A stretch of 64,000 bases of DNA. Source: Avena insularis (taxonomy: Eukaryota; Streptophyta; Magnoliopsida; Poales; Poaceae). Of the stretch, positions 1-9,238 are shown in pieces. Location of the stretch: the NCBI GenBank assembly GCA_023614405.1, contig CM042687.1, positions 240,338,292 through 240,402,291 on the forward strand, written 5' to 3'. A program made the position numbers and the translations under genes. Position 1 is the stretch's first letter. Every line of letters begins with the position of its first letter. The notes below the pieces were generated by a model, which saw only the letters and a program-made list of their open reading frames with translations, did not search any database and had not been told where the DNA came from.

Positions 1-473
1 TCATGAATAGGACATTTGAGCATTTGTAACTTCAATCTCCCCCAAGCTTCGGTTGTACTCTCTCCATCACGAGGCCAAAAGTTATATATTTGATTCCTAT
101 CCTTATGAATCTCATTGGGAGGATAGAATTTAGAATAAAAGAGAGGTACTATTTCCTCCCATTCCATAGATTGTCCATTCTTCAGCAGCTTATACCATTC
201 TTCAACTCTTCCTTTCAACGATATAGAGAGTAACTTCTTCTTAACTTATTCTGTTGTGATACCTGCACACTTAAACAACCCGCATAATTCATGGATAAAA
301 AGCAAGTGATCACCAGGATGGACAGTTCCATCCCCAAAATAATAATTATCCATAACACGATCAACAATTCTTGTAGGTATCTTAAAAGGATCTATCTCAA
401 CAAGTGGTGGTTCATATACTACCCTAGCAGTGGTAGTAGATTTCCCAAATAGGAAACCAAGTGGGTTATCCAT
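1..473 (-). pseudogene. gag fragment of an Athila-like Gypsy element, cut by window edge
   Basis: The reverse strand reads from an ATG at 473 towards the window start as a retrotransposon gag. It contains the motif DNYYFGDGTVHPGDH and, further on, KFYPPNEIHKDRN and DGES, which recur in the gag of element D at 41702-43489. The family makes the capsid protein of the virus-like particle. One in-frame TAA at 246-248 breaks it; the rest of the frame stays open to base 1, so the C-terminal half and any pol lie outside the window. It sits directly downstream of a primer-binding site (563-580) and a 5' LTR (592-2092), as expected for gag. Assignment to the Athila branch rests on similarity of gag and primer site and is an inference. 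Confidence 0.85.
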
Positions 474-562
474 ATTGGAAACAAAATAGCAAACAGAAAT
501 AAAAAAGCAATACTCACAGTATAAGTTTCCTTTACCAGTTCCACTCTTTAATAGCACTTCAC

Positions 563-580
563 TCCCCGGCAACGGCGCCA
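563..580 (-). other. primer-binding site of the gag element at 1-473
   Basis: The minus strand reads TGGCGCCGTTGCCGGGGA, 11 bases inside the LTR end. This primer-binding sequence is common in Athila-type plant Gypsy elements, where it is usually matched to tRNA-Asp. The same motif recurs in elements D (43594-43611, one change) and B (54776-54793). Confidence 0.85.
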
Positions 581-591
581 GAAAATAGTAT

Positions 592-2092
592 TGATGACCC
601 ACAAGTATAGGGGTGTATCATAGTACTTTCGATAAATAGGAGTGTCGATCCCAACGAGGAGCAGAAGGTGTTGACTAGTGGTTTGGAGCGGGAAGTCTCT
701 GTAAATACTTAGCAAACGAATTTTTAGGGGGTTTTGATAAAGCAAAGAAATAAAGTGCAAGTAAATAAAGATAGAAAATAATTGCAGCAAGTGGCCCAAT
801 CCTTTCTTAGAAAAGGACAAGCCGGTTGTAATACTTATAAGGACCAAACGTTCTCGAGGAAACATGGGAATACTGTTAAGTGCTTTCGTTTCATATAGTT
901 GATTAATATTCTTTGGTTTGATAAGTGTTGTGTAGGTGAACCTGTGCTAATGTACCGACCTTACTTGGATTAATACATACTTGTGATTAAACCCCTTGCA
1001 AGCATCTACAAATACAAGAAAGTAATTAAGATAAAAACCTAACCACAGCCTTAAACTTTGAGATCTTACACTCCCTTGTGCAAAGGTTTCCTAATGGGGG
1101 TTCAGGTTTATGACACTCCGTCAACCCCACGATTAGTATCCAAATACACAATGCATTCCCCTAGGCCCATAAATGGTGAAGTATCATGTAGTCGACGTTC
1201 ACATGACACCACTAGAAGAATAGCATCACAACTTAAATATTAACCATTGAATAATACCTCAACACAATTCCATTACTAACAACATGACTTCTCCCATGTA
1301 CTCAAGAACTAAACGAACTACTCACAAGACATCATATGGATCAAGATCAGAGATGATATGATGATGAGTAACAATCTGGACATAAACAATAATTCAATGG
1401 TTCCACTCACAAGCATTAACTACAAAAGTAATTAACACCGGGAAAGTTTCCCCTAAAAACTATGCAAGATTCAACACAATTGTCACAGCGGAATGGAGTG
1501 GTGATGATGGTGCTAGTGGAGATGGTGTTGTGGATGATGATGATGATCCTGATGAAGTCTAGCTTGATGTCGGTGTTGATGGCAATGATCTCCCCTCTCC
1601 GGGAAGGAATTTCCCTGGCAGAAATATGTCTACCGAAGAGCTCTTTCTCTCTCTGTAGTTTCCGCCCCGTAGAGGTGGTGGAATCTTTCTGTGGTCGATC
1701 CCCATGTATTAGGGTTTCGAGGAGAAGATATAGGCAAAAGAGCAGAGTAGGAGGTGGGCCAGGGTGGCCACACCCCCTGGTGGCGCGGCCCAGGGTTGCC
1801 GCGCATGGGGGGTGTGGGCCCCCTGTGGCCCATCTCAGCCTCCCCTTTTGGATTCCTTCATCTTCTGGAAAAATAGGATTTTCCATGTATTTTCTAGTAT
1901 TTTCTGATTTTCACGAAAATTGCATCCAAACACCGCTTTTTCCATCAGAATCCTGACTCTGGCAGTTCATCCTCCAAGAATCATCCAACATGCAAAAATA
2001 GATGAAATAACATAAGTATCACCTCTTAATATGAAATATATCAATGAATAACAAGAAATTATGATATAGAATAGTGATGCAAAATGGACGTA
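592..2092 (-). repeat. 5' LTR of the minus-strand Athila-like element (family of solo LTR C)
   Basis: On the plus strand it starts TGATGACCCACAAGTATAGG and matches solo LTR C (29922-35966) along its whole length, including the GC-rich stretch near 1740-1830 and the end GATGCAAAATGGACGTA. C ends in GGGCGTATCA, so the last bases here (TCA) are missing where the family F unit begins at 2093. In its own sense direction the LTR starts at about 2092 and ends at 592 next to the primer-binding site. Small ORFs inside, for example near 1416-1956, are not conserved as proteins. Confidence 0.85.
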
Positions 2093-3589
2093 TGTAAGGG
2101 TCCCAACCTTTAATAAGGTAGAGTCCCCTGTGTTTACAATGCTAGTCCCTGGATCAATAGCTAGCATCCACAGTTAAGATGTAATATCAAGAAACAAATG
2201 TCATAATACAACTTTATAACCAAGAATAACATAATTTTATTACATCTTACATAGCTCATTTGGCTATTACATTACATTGCAGCAGAATAACTATAAACAT
2301 GGGGTCCTTCATCTTCAAAGTGCCACAGGCAGACATGTTGGTTGTAGACTTTGTAATCCTAATCAACACACTTCACTAATCAATCAAACCTGCAACATAA
2401 CAAGTTACAGCCACAAGGGTCAATACATTTGAATTGCATTGGCAAGTGATACTATGGTAGTATAGTGGAGTCTATCATCTATATGCATTTGGCTAAGTGG
2501 AGTTGAGGCTTGCATTGCTCAAAAATAGATTTTTCCTTATCATTTGAAAATACTAAGCTTTTGCTTTGACAAAATCTTTCTCCCAATCAAAGATTGAAGA
2601 TCCTTTAACCCTTGTTCAACCACAAGTTTTTAACTTTGAAATTTGAATGATGAGATTCTTGATTGCTTCCATGTCTTGATGCTCAAATTGTCCTTTACCA
2701 GGGACATGGCTAAGTACTTAGATTTTACACTCTGCAGAGGTGGTGCACTTTCCCCACAAGACTTGGTTTCACCAAGAAAAGATCTTTCAGAAGCCTTCCC
2801 TTAGACCAAAATGGACGCGCTCCAACCTATAAAACTCTACCACCAACTGTCCATATGGCTAAGTTCTTGCAACCTATATGATCCAGGCAGAGCCCATAAT
2901 GCCAAGTGGTTGCACTTGAAGCTTCTCAACATTTGACATCTCAAATCTCTTTGTTCCTGGGTGGCCATCCACAAGTGAGATACACAAGGTCAACCATAAA
3001 CATGGGCCTTGTGAACCACTCAACCAAAAACCACCATTCAAGTCCCATTCCACCCAGGTGATTCATTGACTTAGTTGTTTTATTAAGAAAACAATAAGTC
3101 TTCAGACTTAGAAATTTTCCTTGGTGTGAATATATTTCCACCCTTGTTTTCTATTAGCTAAGCTAAGCTTGATAGTAGTAGGAATCTTAACTTAGGAAAT
3201 GTTCCACTAAGGTTTCATCTACTAGGTTTTCCTATAGCAAGGTTTATACTTAGCAAAATTCCGTGCAAGTTTTACTTAGAAAAATCACTAATGCATATTG
3301 AAAGTAATGGGACAAAAGTATGAAGCATCACTTGCCTTTTTGGTAGAGTATAAGTTCACTCCTTGTCCTTGCAACAATCACACTCTTCAAGTCACTACAA
3401 ATCAATCAAGCAAGGCACAATCTCAATCTACCAATCAAGCAAAACATCACATAAAATGATAAAGTCTAAAAAATGCATGCAGGCATGCCAAGCTTTGTTT
3501 TATTTGAAAAAGTGGTTCCTAATGGGTCATAAACATTTGAAAACACCTAATGGTCATTTTTAGAAAGTGTCAAAGTCATTTGCAAAAGA

Positions 3590-4030
3590 TTTCACTTCAT
3601 AAACCATTTTCAAAATAAGGTATCATTTTATGTGGTGTAAAAATGTTTTTACTAAGTAATTAATCTATAGGTTTCACAAAATATGTTTTCAAACCATAAA
3701 ACTTTGTGTTTAGGGTCAGAGAGTTTAAAACAAAACATTTCCCAAAGGTTTTCTTCCAAAACCATTTTTAATAAATAAACCATATTTTTATTTGACTAGA
3801 AATGGTTTTAAATCAAAGAATCATTCTTTTGCATCACTAAATATATTTTTGAAACCACAAAGTGTTTCCTAGGGTCAGTAGGTTCAAATCACACCATGCC
3901 AAAAAAATTATCCCCAAATTCATTTTTGAACAATTTTTATATCCTAAACAAGCATACAAATGTTTCTGCAAAAACAAACATTTTACCAGAGGCTTTTTAC
4001 TAAACAAATGGCATGGTTGGCTAGGGCTTG
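3590..4030. repeat. degenerate tandem repeats inside F1
   Basis: Diverged units of about 150 bases repeat phrases such as TTTAGGGTCAGAGAGTTTAAA and CCTAGGGTCAGTAGGTTCAAA, followed by Lys/Phe-like AT-rich runs. F2 carries at least three such units (about 31500-31930), which may explain part of the length difference between the copies (4040 and 4531 bp). Confidence 0.5.
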
Positions 4031-5334
4031 TTCCACTGATTCCATTGATATAAATTTTGCAAATTTTGGACGTGTGGATCAAAAGTTACAAGGGTTTCAA
4101 AATCTGCATCTAAATCAGATTCAAACTTTGTTTTAAACAGAACTGGTGACACGCGTCCTATTCCTATTTGTCGATACCGCTTCGCTCGGATCGGCTACTC
4201 TGGCGCGTTGGATCAAGTCAGATCGAGTGGCACAGGTTGCGTACCCCTTCGCTTTAAGTGGTTCTATCCTATCCACTAGATCGAGATCGGACGGCTGTTG
4301 CGAGCTTGACCTAAAACGAGCGGCGATGGCTGGCGGCGGAGCGGCCAGATGGTGGCGGTGCCGACGATACAGGAAGCAATGGAAGGTGGGGAGATGCTCA
4401 CAATGATTACAGGGCAACACCGAAGCTCAACGTGGAGTCGTCTTGGCAAGGGGCGCACGGGGACAGGAGGAATCGCTCACCGGAGTTGGTATGGGCGACG
4501 GTGCTCTCGGGTCATCGTCGCTGGCGTCGTTTGGAACCACGCTAAGCCAAAAGAGAGGCACGGTTAGATGCGCACAAGGGTCGCGAGTAAGGAATCGTCA
4601 TCGGGAGGTGCTGGGGTGGTCGAGGCTTACCAGGGGAGTTCGTCGGAGAAACGACAGACGGCGGTGGCGAGTTGAGGTTGACGAAGCCGTCGTTACGGGG
4701 CACTTGCGGGCGAGCTGAGGCCACAGAGCGGTGCGCCAGAGTCTGGTGAACTTGCCTGCGTGCTCGGGGAGGAAAGGGGCGGCGCGGGGTCTCCGGAATT
4801 GGCTGGGGACGGTGGTCGGAGCAGTGAGGGTGTGTGGCGAAATTCGTCCAGCCTGGGGGCAGAGAGAGGGAGGCGCGTGAGGGGAAATGGAGAGGAGGAG
4901 TGGGCGCTTTAACGTGCGTGGTCGCGGCGAGTAATGGCGAAGGCGTTAAGGCGAATTTAACCGCGGCATCAACGGCAGGAAACGGCCGGCGTGGTCGTCG
5001 CAGGGAGGAAGAAGATGAGCTGGAGGGGTGGGGCATGCTTGTCAGCGAGAAAGGGAGTGAGGGAACGAGGGTCCACCAGTCATTGGCTCTGTGGGTGGGT
5101 CTTTCGGTGGAAAAACTCTTCGCGCGTGGGGGGAATAGCTGGGCTGGTACTGGGCTTGTTGGGCTGGACCAGTTGGGCTGCTGTCTGGTTCTATTTTTTT
5201 TCTTTCCAATTGCTTTTTCTTTTTCTATTTCTATTTTCTGTTTTGAAAATCATACAACAAATCAAACATTCAAAACAATTCAAACTTTCACCAAACTTTG
5301 TAATGGGTTTTGATTCTGTTTAACAACAAACACC

Positions 5335-5690
5335 AAAGTCCCAAAATAAAATAATTTTATTCTTTTTAGGACCCATTAATAATTAAATAAATGGACCTTA
5401 GTTATTAAATCAAGTAGAATTTGCTTTAATAAAATCTTTATCTTTTTGAAATCTAAAAAAGTACCAAACCATTCAGTAGGTTTTATTTAAAAAAATAATA
5501 AACACTTGGAAAACTTATTTAAAATAAAATAACCATTTTATTTTAGGGTCTAATAATAATTAAATGAATAGACCTTATTCATTTAATTCAAATAGGATTT
5601 GTTTTATTAAAATCTTTGTTTTGAAGTCTAAAATAAAACCAAAAACACTTCATTAGATTTTATTTGAGAATGTAAAATACTTGAAAAACT
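5335..5690. repeat. two diverged tandem units in the AT-rich end of F1
   Basis: The block containing GGACCCATTAATAATTAAAT and AATGGACCTTAGTTATTAAA is repeated about 180 bases later as GGGTCTAATAATAATTAAAT and AATAGACCTTATTCATTTAA. It lies on the AT-rich side of the GC island and codes for nothing. Confidence 0.5.
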
Positions 5691-6132
5691 TGTTTAAAAT
5701 AATTTTAACAAGTTTTGATGTTTTTAATTAAAATGGGAAAACCTTTACTTTAATAAAAATGGTTTTATTAATAAACCCTCATTATTTTATTTAAATAAAC
5801 CTTTACTCTTTTAATCAAAGCAAAACATTTTATTTCAAAAGCTTGGCCAAGGTTTAATTTGGCTCTATAAAATAATCTTCATTTATAAATCCACCTTTTC
5901 TTTTGAAAACCAAATCCTTTATTAAAAGATTCAAAAATAGTAATTTTAAATATTTTTAAGTTTATTGTTTATTTATCTTTTTAAATCCCTTTAGCATTTT
6001 ATTTGATCCAAATAGGTTTTGAAAGTTTCCAATTGGTTTCAAAAGTATCTTCTCACCCTGAAAATCAACAAAGTTTTATTTTATTCATTTATTTTTCACA
6101 TTACAAGATTTGGAAAATCTTGGGATGTGACA

Positions 6133-6238
6133 ATTACCACTTAAAATAAATCTAAATCAGGAGATTTGGGGAGGCTAGGGTTACAAGTTGTCTCAAAGCA
6201 TCTAGGGTACTACCACCCTTAAAAATTTTCCAACTACA
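6133..6238. other. unassigned junction sequence between F1 and the antisense ORF
   Basis: I see no LTR end, coding region or repeat here. It may be the 3' untranslated part of the small reverse-strand ORF that ends at 6239, or a remnant of element Z. Confidence 0.4.
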
Positions 6239-6457
6239 CTACATCTTGGCTTGCTTGGAATCTTGGTGTAACTTTCCTGGACAGAAGTTTGCATAGTGGC
6301 CTAGTTCGTTGCATTTGAAACATGTGACTAGGCTGAGATCCCTCATAGGCTTGTTTATCTTGTGTTTCATCTTTTCTGGACAGTTGCTTGCATAATGTCC
6401 TAGCTCTTTGCAGTTGTTGCACCACACTTGGCTAATACCTTTCCTGTACTTGCCCAT
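6239..6457 (-). CDS. small protein with two CCHC zinc knuckles, antisense to element Z
   Basis: The chosen ATG (6455-6457, MGKYRKGIS) gives 72 residues. Two zinc knuckles are visible: CNNCKELGHYASNC at about residues 13-26 and CFKCNELGHYANFC at about 45-58, each C-x2-C-x4-H-x4-C, joined by a basic linker. Such knuckles bind single-stranded nucleic acid. The first closely resembles the knuckle in the gag of element Y (CYNCKELGNYASDC at about 23900-23941). A longer reading to 6604 adds a hydrophobic, unconvincing N-terminus. Upstream (6458-6780) is GC-rich, leader-like sequence. It runs opposite to Z, between where pol would be and the 3' repeats. Tat-lineage elements such as maize Grande are known to carry antisense ORFs in this place, so that is my preferred reading. 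A captured gene piece is the alternative. Confidence 0.5.
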   Translation of the reverse strand: MGKYRKGISQVWCNNCKELGHYASNCPEKMKHKINKPMRDLSLVTCFKCNELGHYANFCPGKLHQDSKQAKM

Positions 6458-6779
6458 GGCAGAGCGGTGATGCGAGCGCAGAAAAGCAGAAGGAAATACG
6501 CGGAGGACGTCCAGTGCATAATGCAGGCAAGAGCTCAAGAAATGGTGGCAAGGGCAAAGAGGAAGAAGCAAATGGTGAAGGGTAAAAACCACTGTTTTCC
6601 CCATGGTATAGAAGGGCGAGGACGATGCAGCAGAGCCGTCGGTTGAGAAGCCCTAACGCGTGCCTCATATCTCTCCATCCACATGTCAGCACCAAACTGA
6701 ATCGTCGCCAGCACGCCATCCACTACGTGTGAAAATCGAGGAGACGCCGTAACTTTTGTCATGCTTTCGCGTTACTAGT

Positions 6780-7690
6780 CAACGTCAAGTCAGGCGGTGG
6801 GATCCATGATCGTCCCGTCGCATCGTTTCTGCTGCCGCATATGGTTGAGCTTACCAATCGTCAGCAATGACGTCATCAAGGCGAAGCCAGCAATGGCTCA
6901 AAGATTTTGACTAATCATAAAAGTACTTACTCGAGTCTACGACTCAACCAACTACTCAAGGGCTACTTCTATCAGAAGCGTTGGCCGCGTACGTGAGAAA
7001 TTACAATGGTAACGTCACGTCGAAAATATCTTCGAGACCTACGTCGAGTCTGCGACTCCACTGCAGACTCGGGGGCTACTCCCATAGGGAGCGTTGGTCG
7101 CGCATTTGAAAAAATGTGTCCTTCAGACTAATCATGGAAACAAGCGCAAATGGCTGAACTAAAGTCTCTGCTTAAGTCTACGACTCGAACAGACACTCCA
7201 GGGCTACTCCCATAGGGAGTGCTGGCCGTGCACCCTATGAATTATTCGACTGAGATCCTTCAGATCAAATACGATAAAGACCTTTTTGGCAACTTTGCCA
7301 AACCTAACGCTAAGTGATAAGCAGTCTCCTTGGCCACCCGAAACACCTCTGCGGTGATAAAATTTTGGATGTTGTGTCTACGACACAAAAATAAGCCCTA
7401 CAGATATTATCTGATGGCCTGGTAACGCACTCGACTGTGCTCTGACAGTAAATTCTTGTGTCAGCAGGTATGATGAAAATCCCAATAGACGTGTTGCGTA
7501 CATCATTTGAAAAATACTAGAGTACGACTCCTATAAGTCCTCAGTGGCCTGAGTTGAATCACACCAGCATTTGTTTCGAATTCGAGTCCGGGGACTCGAA
7601 TTTACTGAAGATCGTGTTGTTTTCTCCTATGAAAGTTAACTGGCCTTGATCCATCAGGTGTGCCAGGCACATGCATCAACAATCCCTATA
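6780..7690 (+). repeat. 3' untranslated region of element Z with tandem repeats
   Basis: Three imperfect units (about 6932-6992, 7042-7106, 7170-7231) repeat the pattern GAGTCTACGACTC, then GGGGCTACTCCCATAGGGAG, then a GCTGGCCGCGCA-like end. A weaker copy appears near 7520-7610. This CTCGGGGGCTACTCCCAT repeat is typical of the 3' region of Tat/Retand-type Gypsy elements of Pooideae and lies just before their 3' LTR, which starts here at 8368. The rest (7240-7690) shows no gene. Confidence 0.75.
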
Positions 7691-7701
7691 AACTAATTTC
7701 A

Positions 7702-8260
7702 AAAAGTATCTGGTGGAGCAGATGCATGTCCAAGCATAGGTTCTTTGCTTAGTTATTGTTTCATGACAGATTGAATACAAAGGATATGCTGCTTAGAAGG
7801 AACTGGAAGGTTACTGAAAACCATGGTTGTGTGCTATGTCCTACTAGAGTGATTAAGGATTTGAAGCATCTATTCTTTCACTGAAATTTTAGCACTAGAG
7901 TGTGGAATTATATTCAGATACAATGGATAGATGCATCCTACAGGGAAAGTTTCTGTCAAGCATTTAAATCTTTTCAGGGGACCTGTTTCTTAGAGGTTGC
8001 AATTATTGCGTGTTGGAATATCTGCAAGCAAAGGAATGACTGGGTTTTCAAGAATTTAAAACCAACCTTCAAAGGATGGAAGGCTGGTTTTGTTTATGAT
8101 ATTACATTGTTTCTTCATAGGTCAAAGGATAGACATAAGGATTTACTGTCATTACGGCTTGACAGTCTATCCTAGCTCTGATAGTTTTAGTTTTTATTAT
8201 CATGTACATTTGTTTGCAAATAAACTTTGGACTATTATTTAATAAATAAAGGGCAATGGG
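7702..8260 (+). pseudogene. 5'-truncated LINE: end of ORF2 with reverse-transcriptase zinc-binding region
   Basis: One frame from 7702 to the stop at 8173-8175 shows the end of a plant L1-type ORF2: KHRFFA, then DRLNTKDMLLRRNW, a CVLC knuckle, HLFFH, then W(N)YIQIQW and CWNICKQRNDWVF. This is the zinc-binding region that follows reverse transcriptase in plant LINEs. Two stops break it: TAG where Trp is usual after KHRFFA, and TGA where Cys is usual after HLFFH. An A/T-rich tail with AATAAATAAAG follows (to about 8260). No target duplication could be found by eye. It interrupts the 3' region of Z. Confidence 0.7.
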
Positions 8261-8349
8261 GGACCCTGCAGTAGAAAATATAGAAAAACAGGTTCAAATA
8301 CCAAGCACCCGAAAGATTATAGAGTCTCCAGTCAAATATGTGTTTCGAT

Positions 8350-8367
8350 TGAACAATCGAGGGCTAC
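8350..8367 (+). other. polypurine tract of element Z
   Basis: The sequence CAATCGAGGGCTAC precedes the LTR start TGACATGG. Tat/Retand-type elements commonly end in a GAGGGCTAC-like tract here. Confidence 0.55.
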
Positions 8368-8423
8368 TGACATGGATAAAACCTACGGGTCCATAACATT
8401 GGTATACCCGGACTAGCACAAGG
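8368..8423 (+). repeat. 3' LTR of element Z, segment 1
   Basis: The LTR opens TGACATGGATAAAACC and is cut after 56 bases by solo LTR A. The last five bases, CAAGG, are the target site copied on the other side of A at 29230-29234. The LTR continues at 29235. Confidence 0.75.
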
Positions 8424-8659
8424 TGATACGTCAGAAACGTATCTATAATTTTTGATGTTCCATGCTTGTTTAGTATCTACTTTGCTTTGCTTTGTCTACA
8501 CTTTGAGGTATTTTTATATGTTTTTTGGTACTAACCTATTAACAAGATGCCACAGTGTCAGTTGCCTGTTTTCTTCTGTTTTCTGGTTCTAGAAAGGCAG
8601 AAAATCAATATTCTTAAAATTGGACGGGACAAAAGACAAAGTCAATATTTTACCATGGG

Positions 8660-9238
8660 TGTAACATCCCGGGATTTTGATTTTTGGATTTCAAAAAAAA
8701 ATTGGCATTTCATTGCATCTCATGAAAAATTTTGAATAAAAAAAACCTTCTCACAAGACCCTATTTTTGCCTTTTCAAATATTGCCATACAAAGCATTAT
8801 ATGCAAATGGCATATTTGTAATTTTGTCACTAGTCAAAATTCTTATCTATAAAGTTTACTGTGTGTGTTTTGATTTTATAAAAATCTAGAAATTTGAATC
8901 ACTCTATTTGGAGTTATAGAACAAAATCTAGAAAAGAAATACAAATCAGAAAAGAATAAAAAGAAACAGGAAAAATAACTAAACTAAACCTATCCTACCC
9001 ATGAGCTGGCAGCTAGCCCACCTATGGCATGCTTAGCCGCAGCTTCTAGCAGGGTCGGCCCAACTACGGCCCAGCAGCAGCAACCCGCTACCCCTCTCCC
9101 TGTCGCTGACAGCGGACCCCCACCCCGGCCGTCTTCCACCACGAGGCAGAGACAAACACGGGTTGATCCCGATTGATTCTTCTCAAAAATTCGCTCGATT
9201 TTGTTGATATCTTTGCCCCTCTCTCACAGAATCACACC
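8660..9238 (+). repeat. 5' LTR of Y, segment 1
   Basis: The 579 bases match the start of the Y 3' LTR at 24268-24880, including the GC-rich part with AGCAGGGTCGGCCCAACTAC. It stops at the insertion point of X, just before the place where the 3' LTR has its TATA-like box. Confidence 0.85.

Larger units (their letters stand above)
2093..6132 (-). mobile_element. F1: 4.0-kb non-coding LTR unit (solo LTR-like), family F
   Basis: The unit starts TGTAAGGGTCCC and ends GGGATGTGACA on the plus strand, so it has TG...CA ends; in its sense direction it opens TGTCACATCCCAAGATTTTC. It is homologous along its length to F2 (29966-34496), which has a clean 5-bp target duplication. It holds an AT-rich half, a GC-rich island (about 4140-5180) and another AT-rich half, with no retrotransposon protein. 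I see no direct repeat at its two ends, which fits one very long LTR better than a full element. Its flanks do not form a target duplication (ACGTA left, ATTAC right), and the C-family LTR on the left does not resume on the right. Confidence 0.75.

Noticed and set aside
563..580. A tRNA fragment or tRNA gene at the primer sites
   Set aside because: Only the 18-base complementary site is present; no cloverleaf can be built around it.
4146..5323. Several overlapping ORFs of 60-164 codons on both strands in the GC-rich part of F1
   Set aside because: They overlap in many frames, have no domain, and are not kept in frame at the matching place in F2 (32160-33280). High GC content alone removes stops.
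6932..7231. Tandem repeats considered as satellite DNA
   Set aside because: Only three or four diverged units, at the expected place before the 3' LTR of a Tat-like element.
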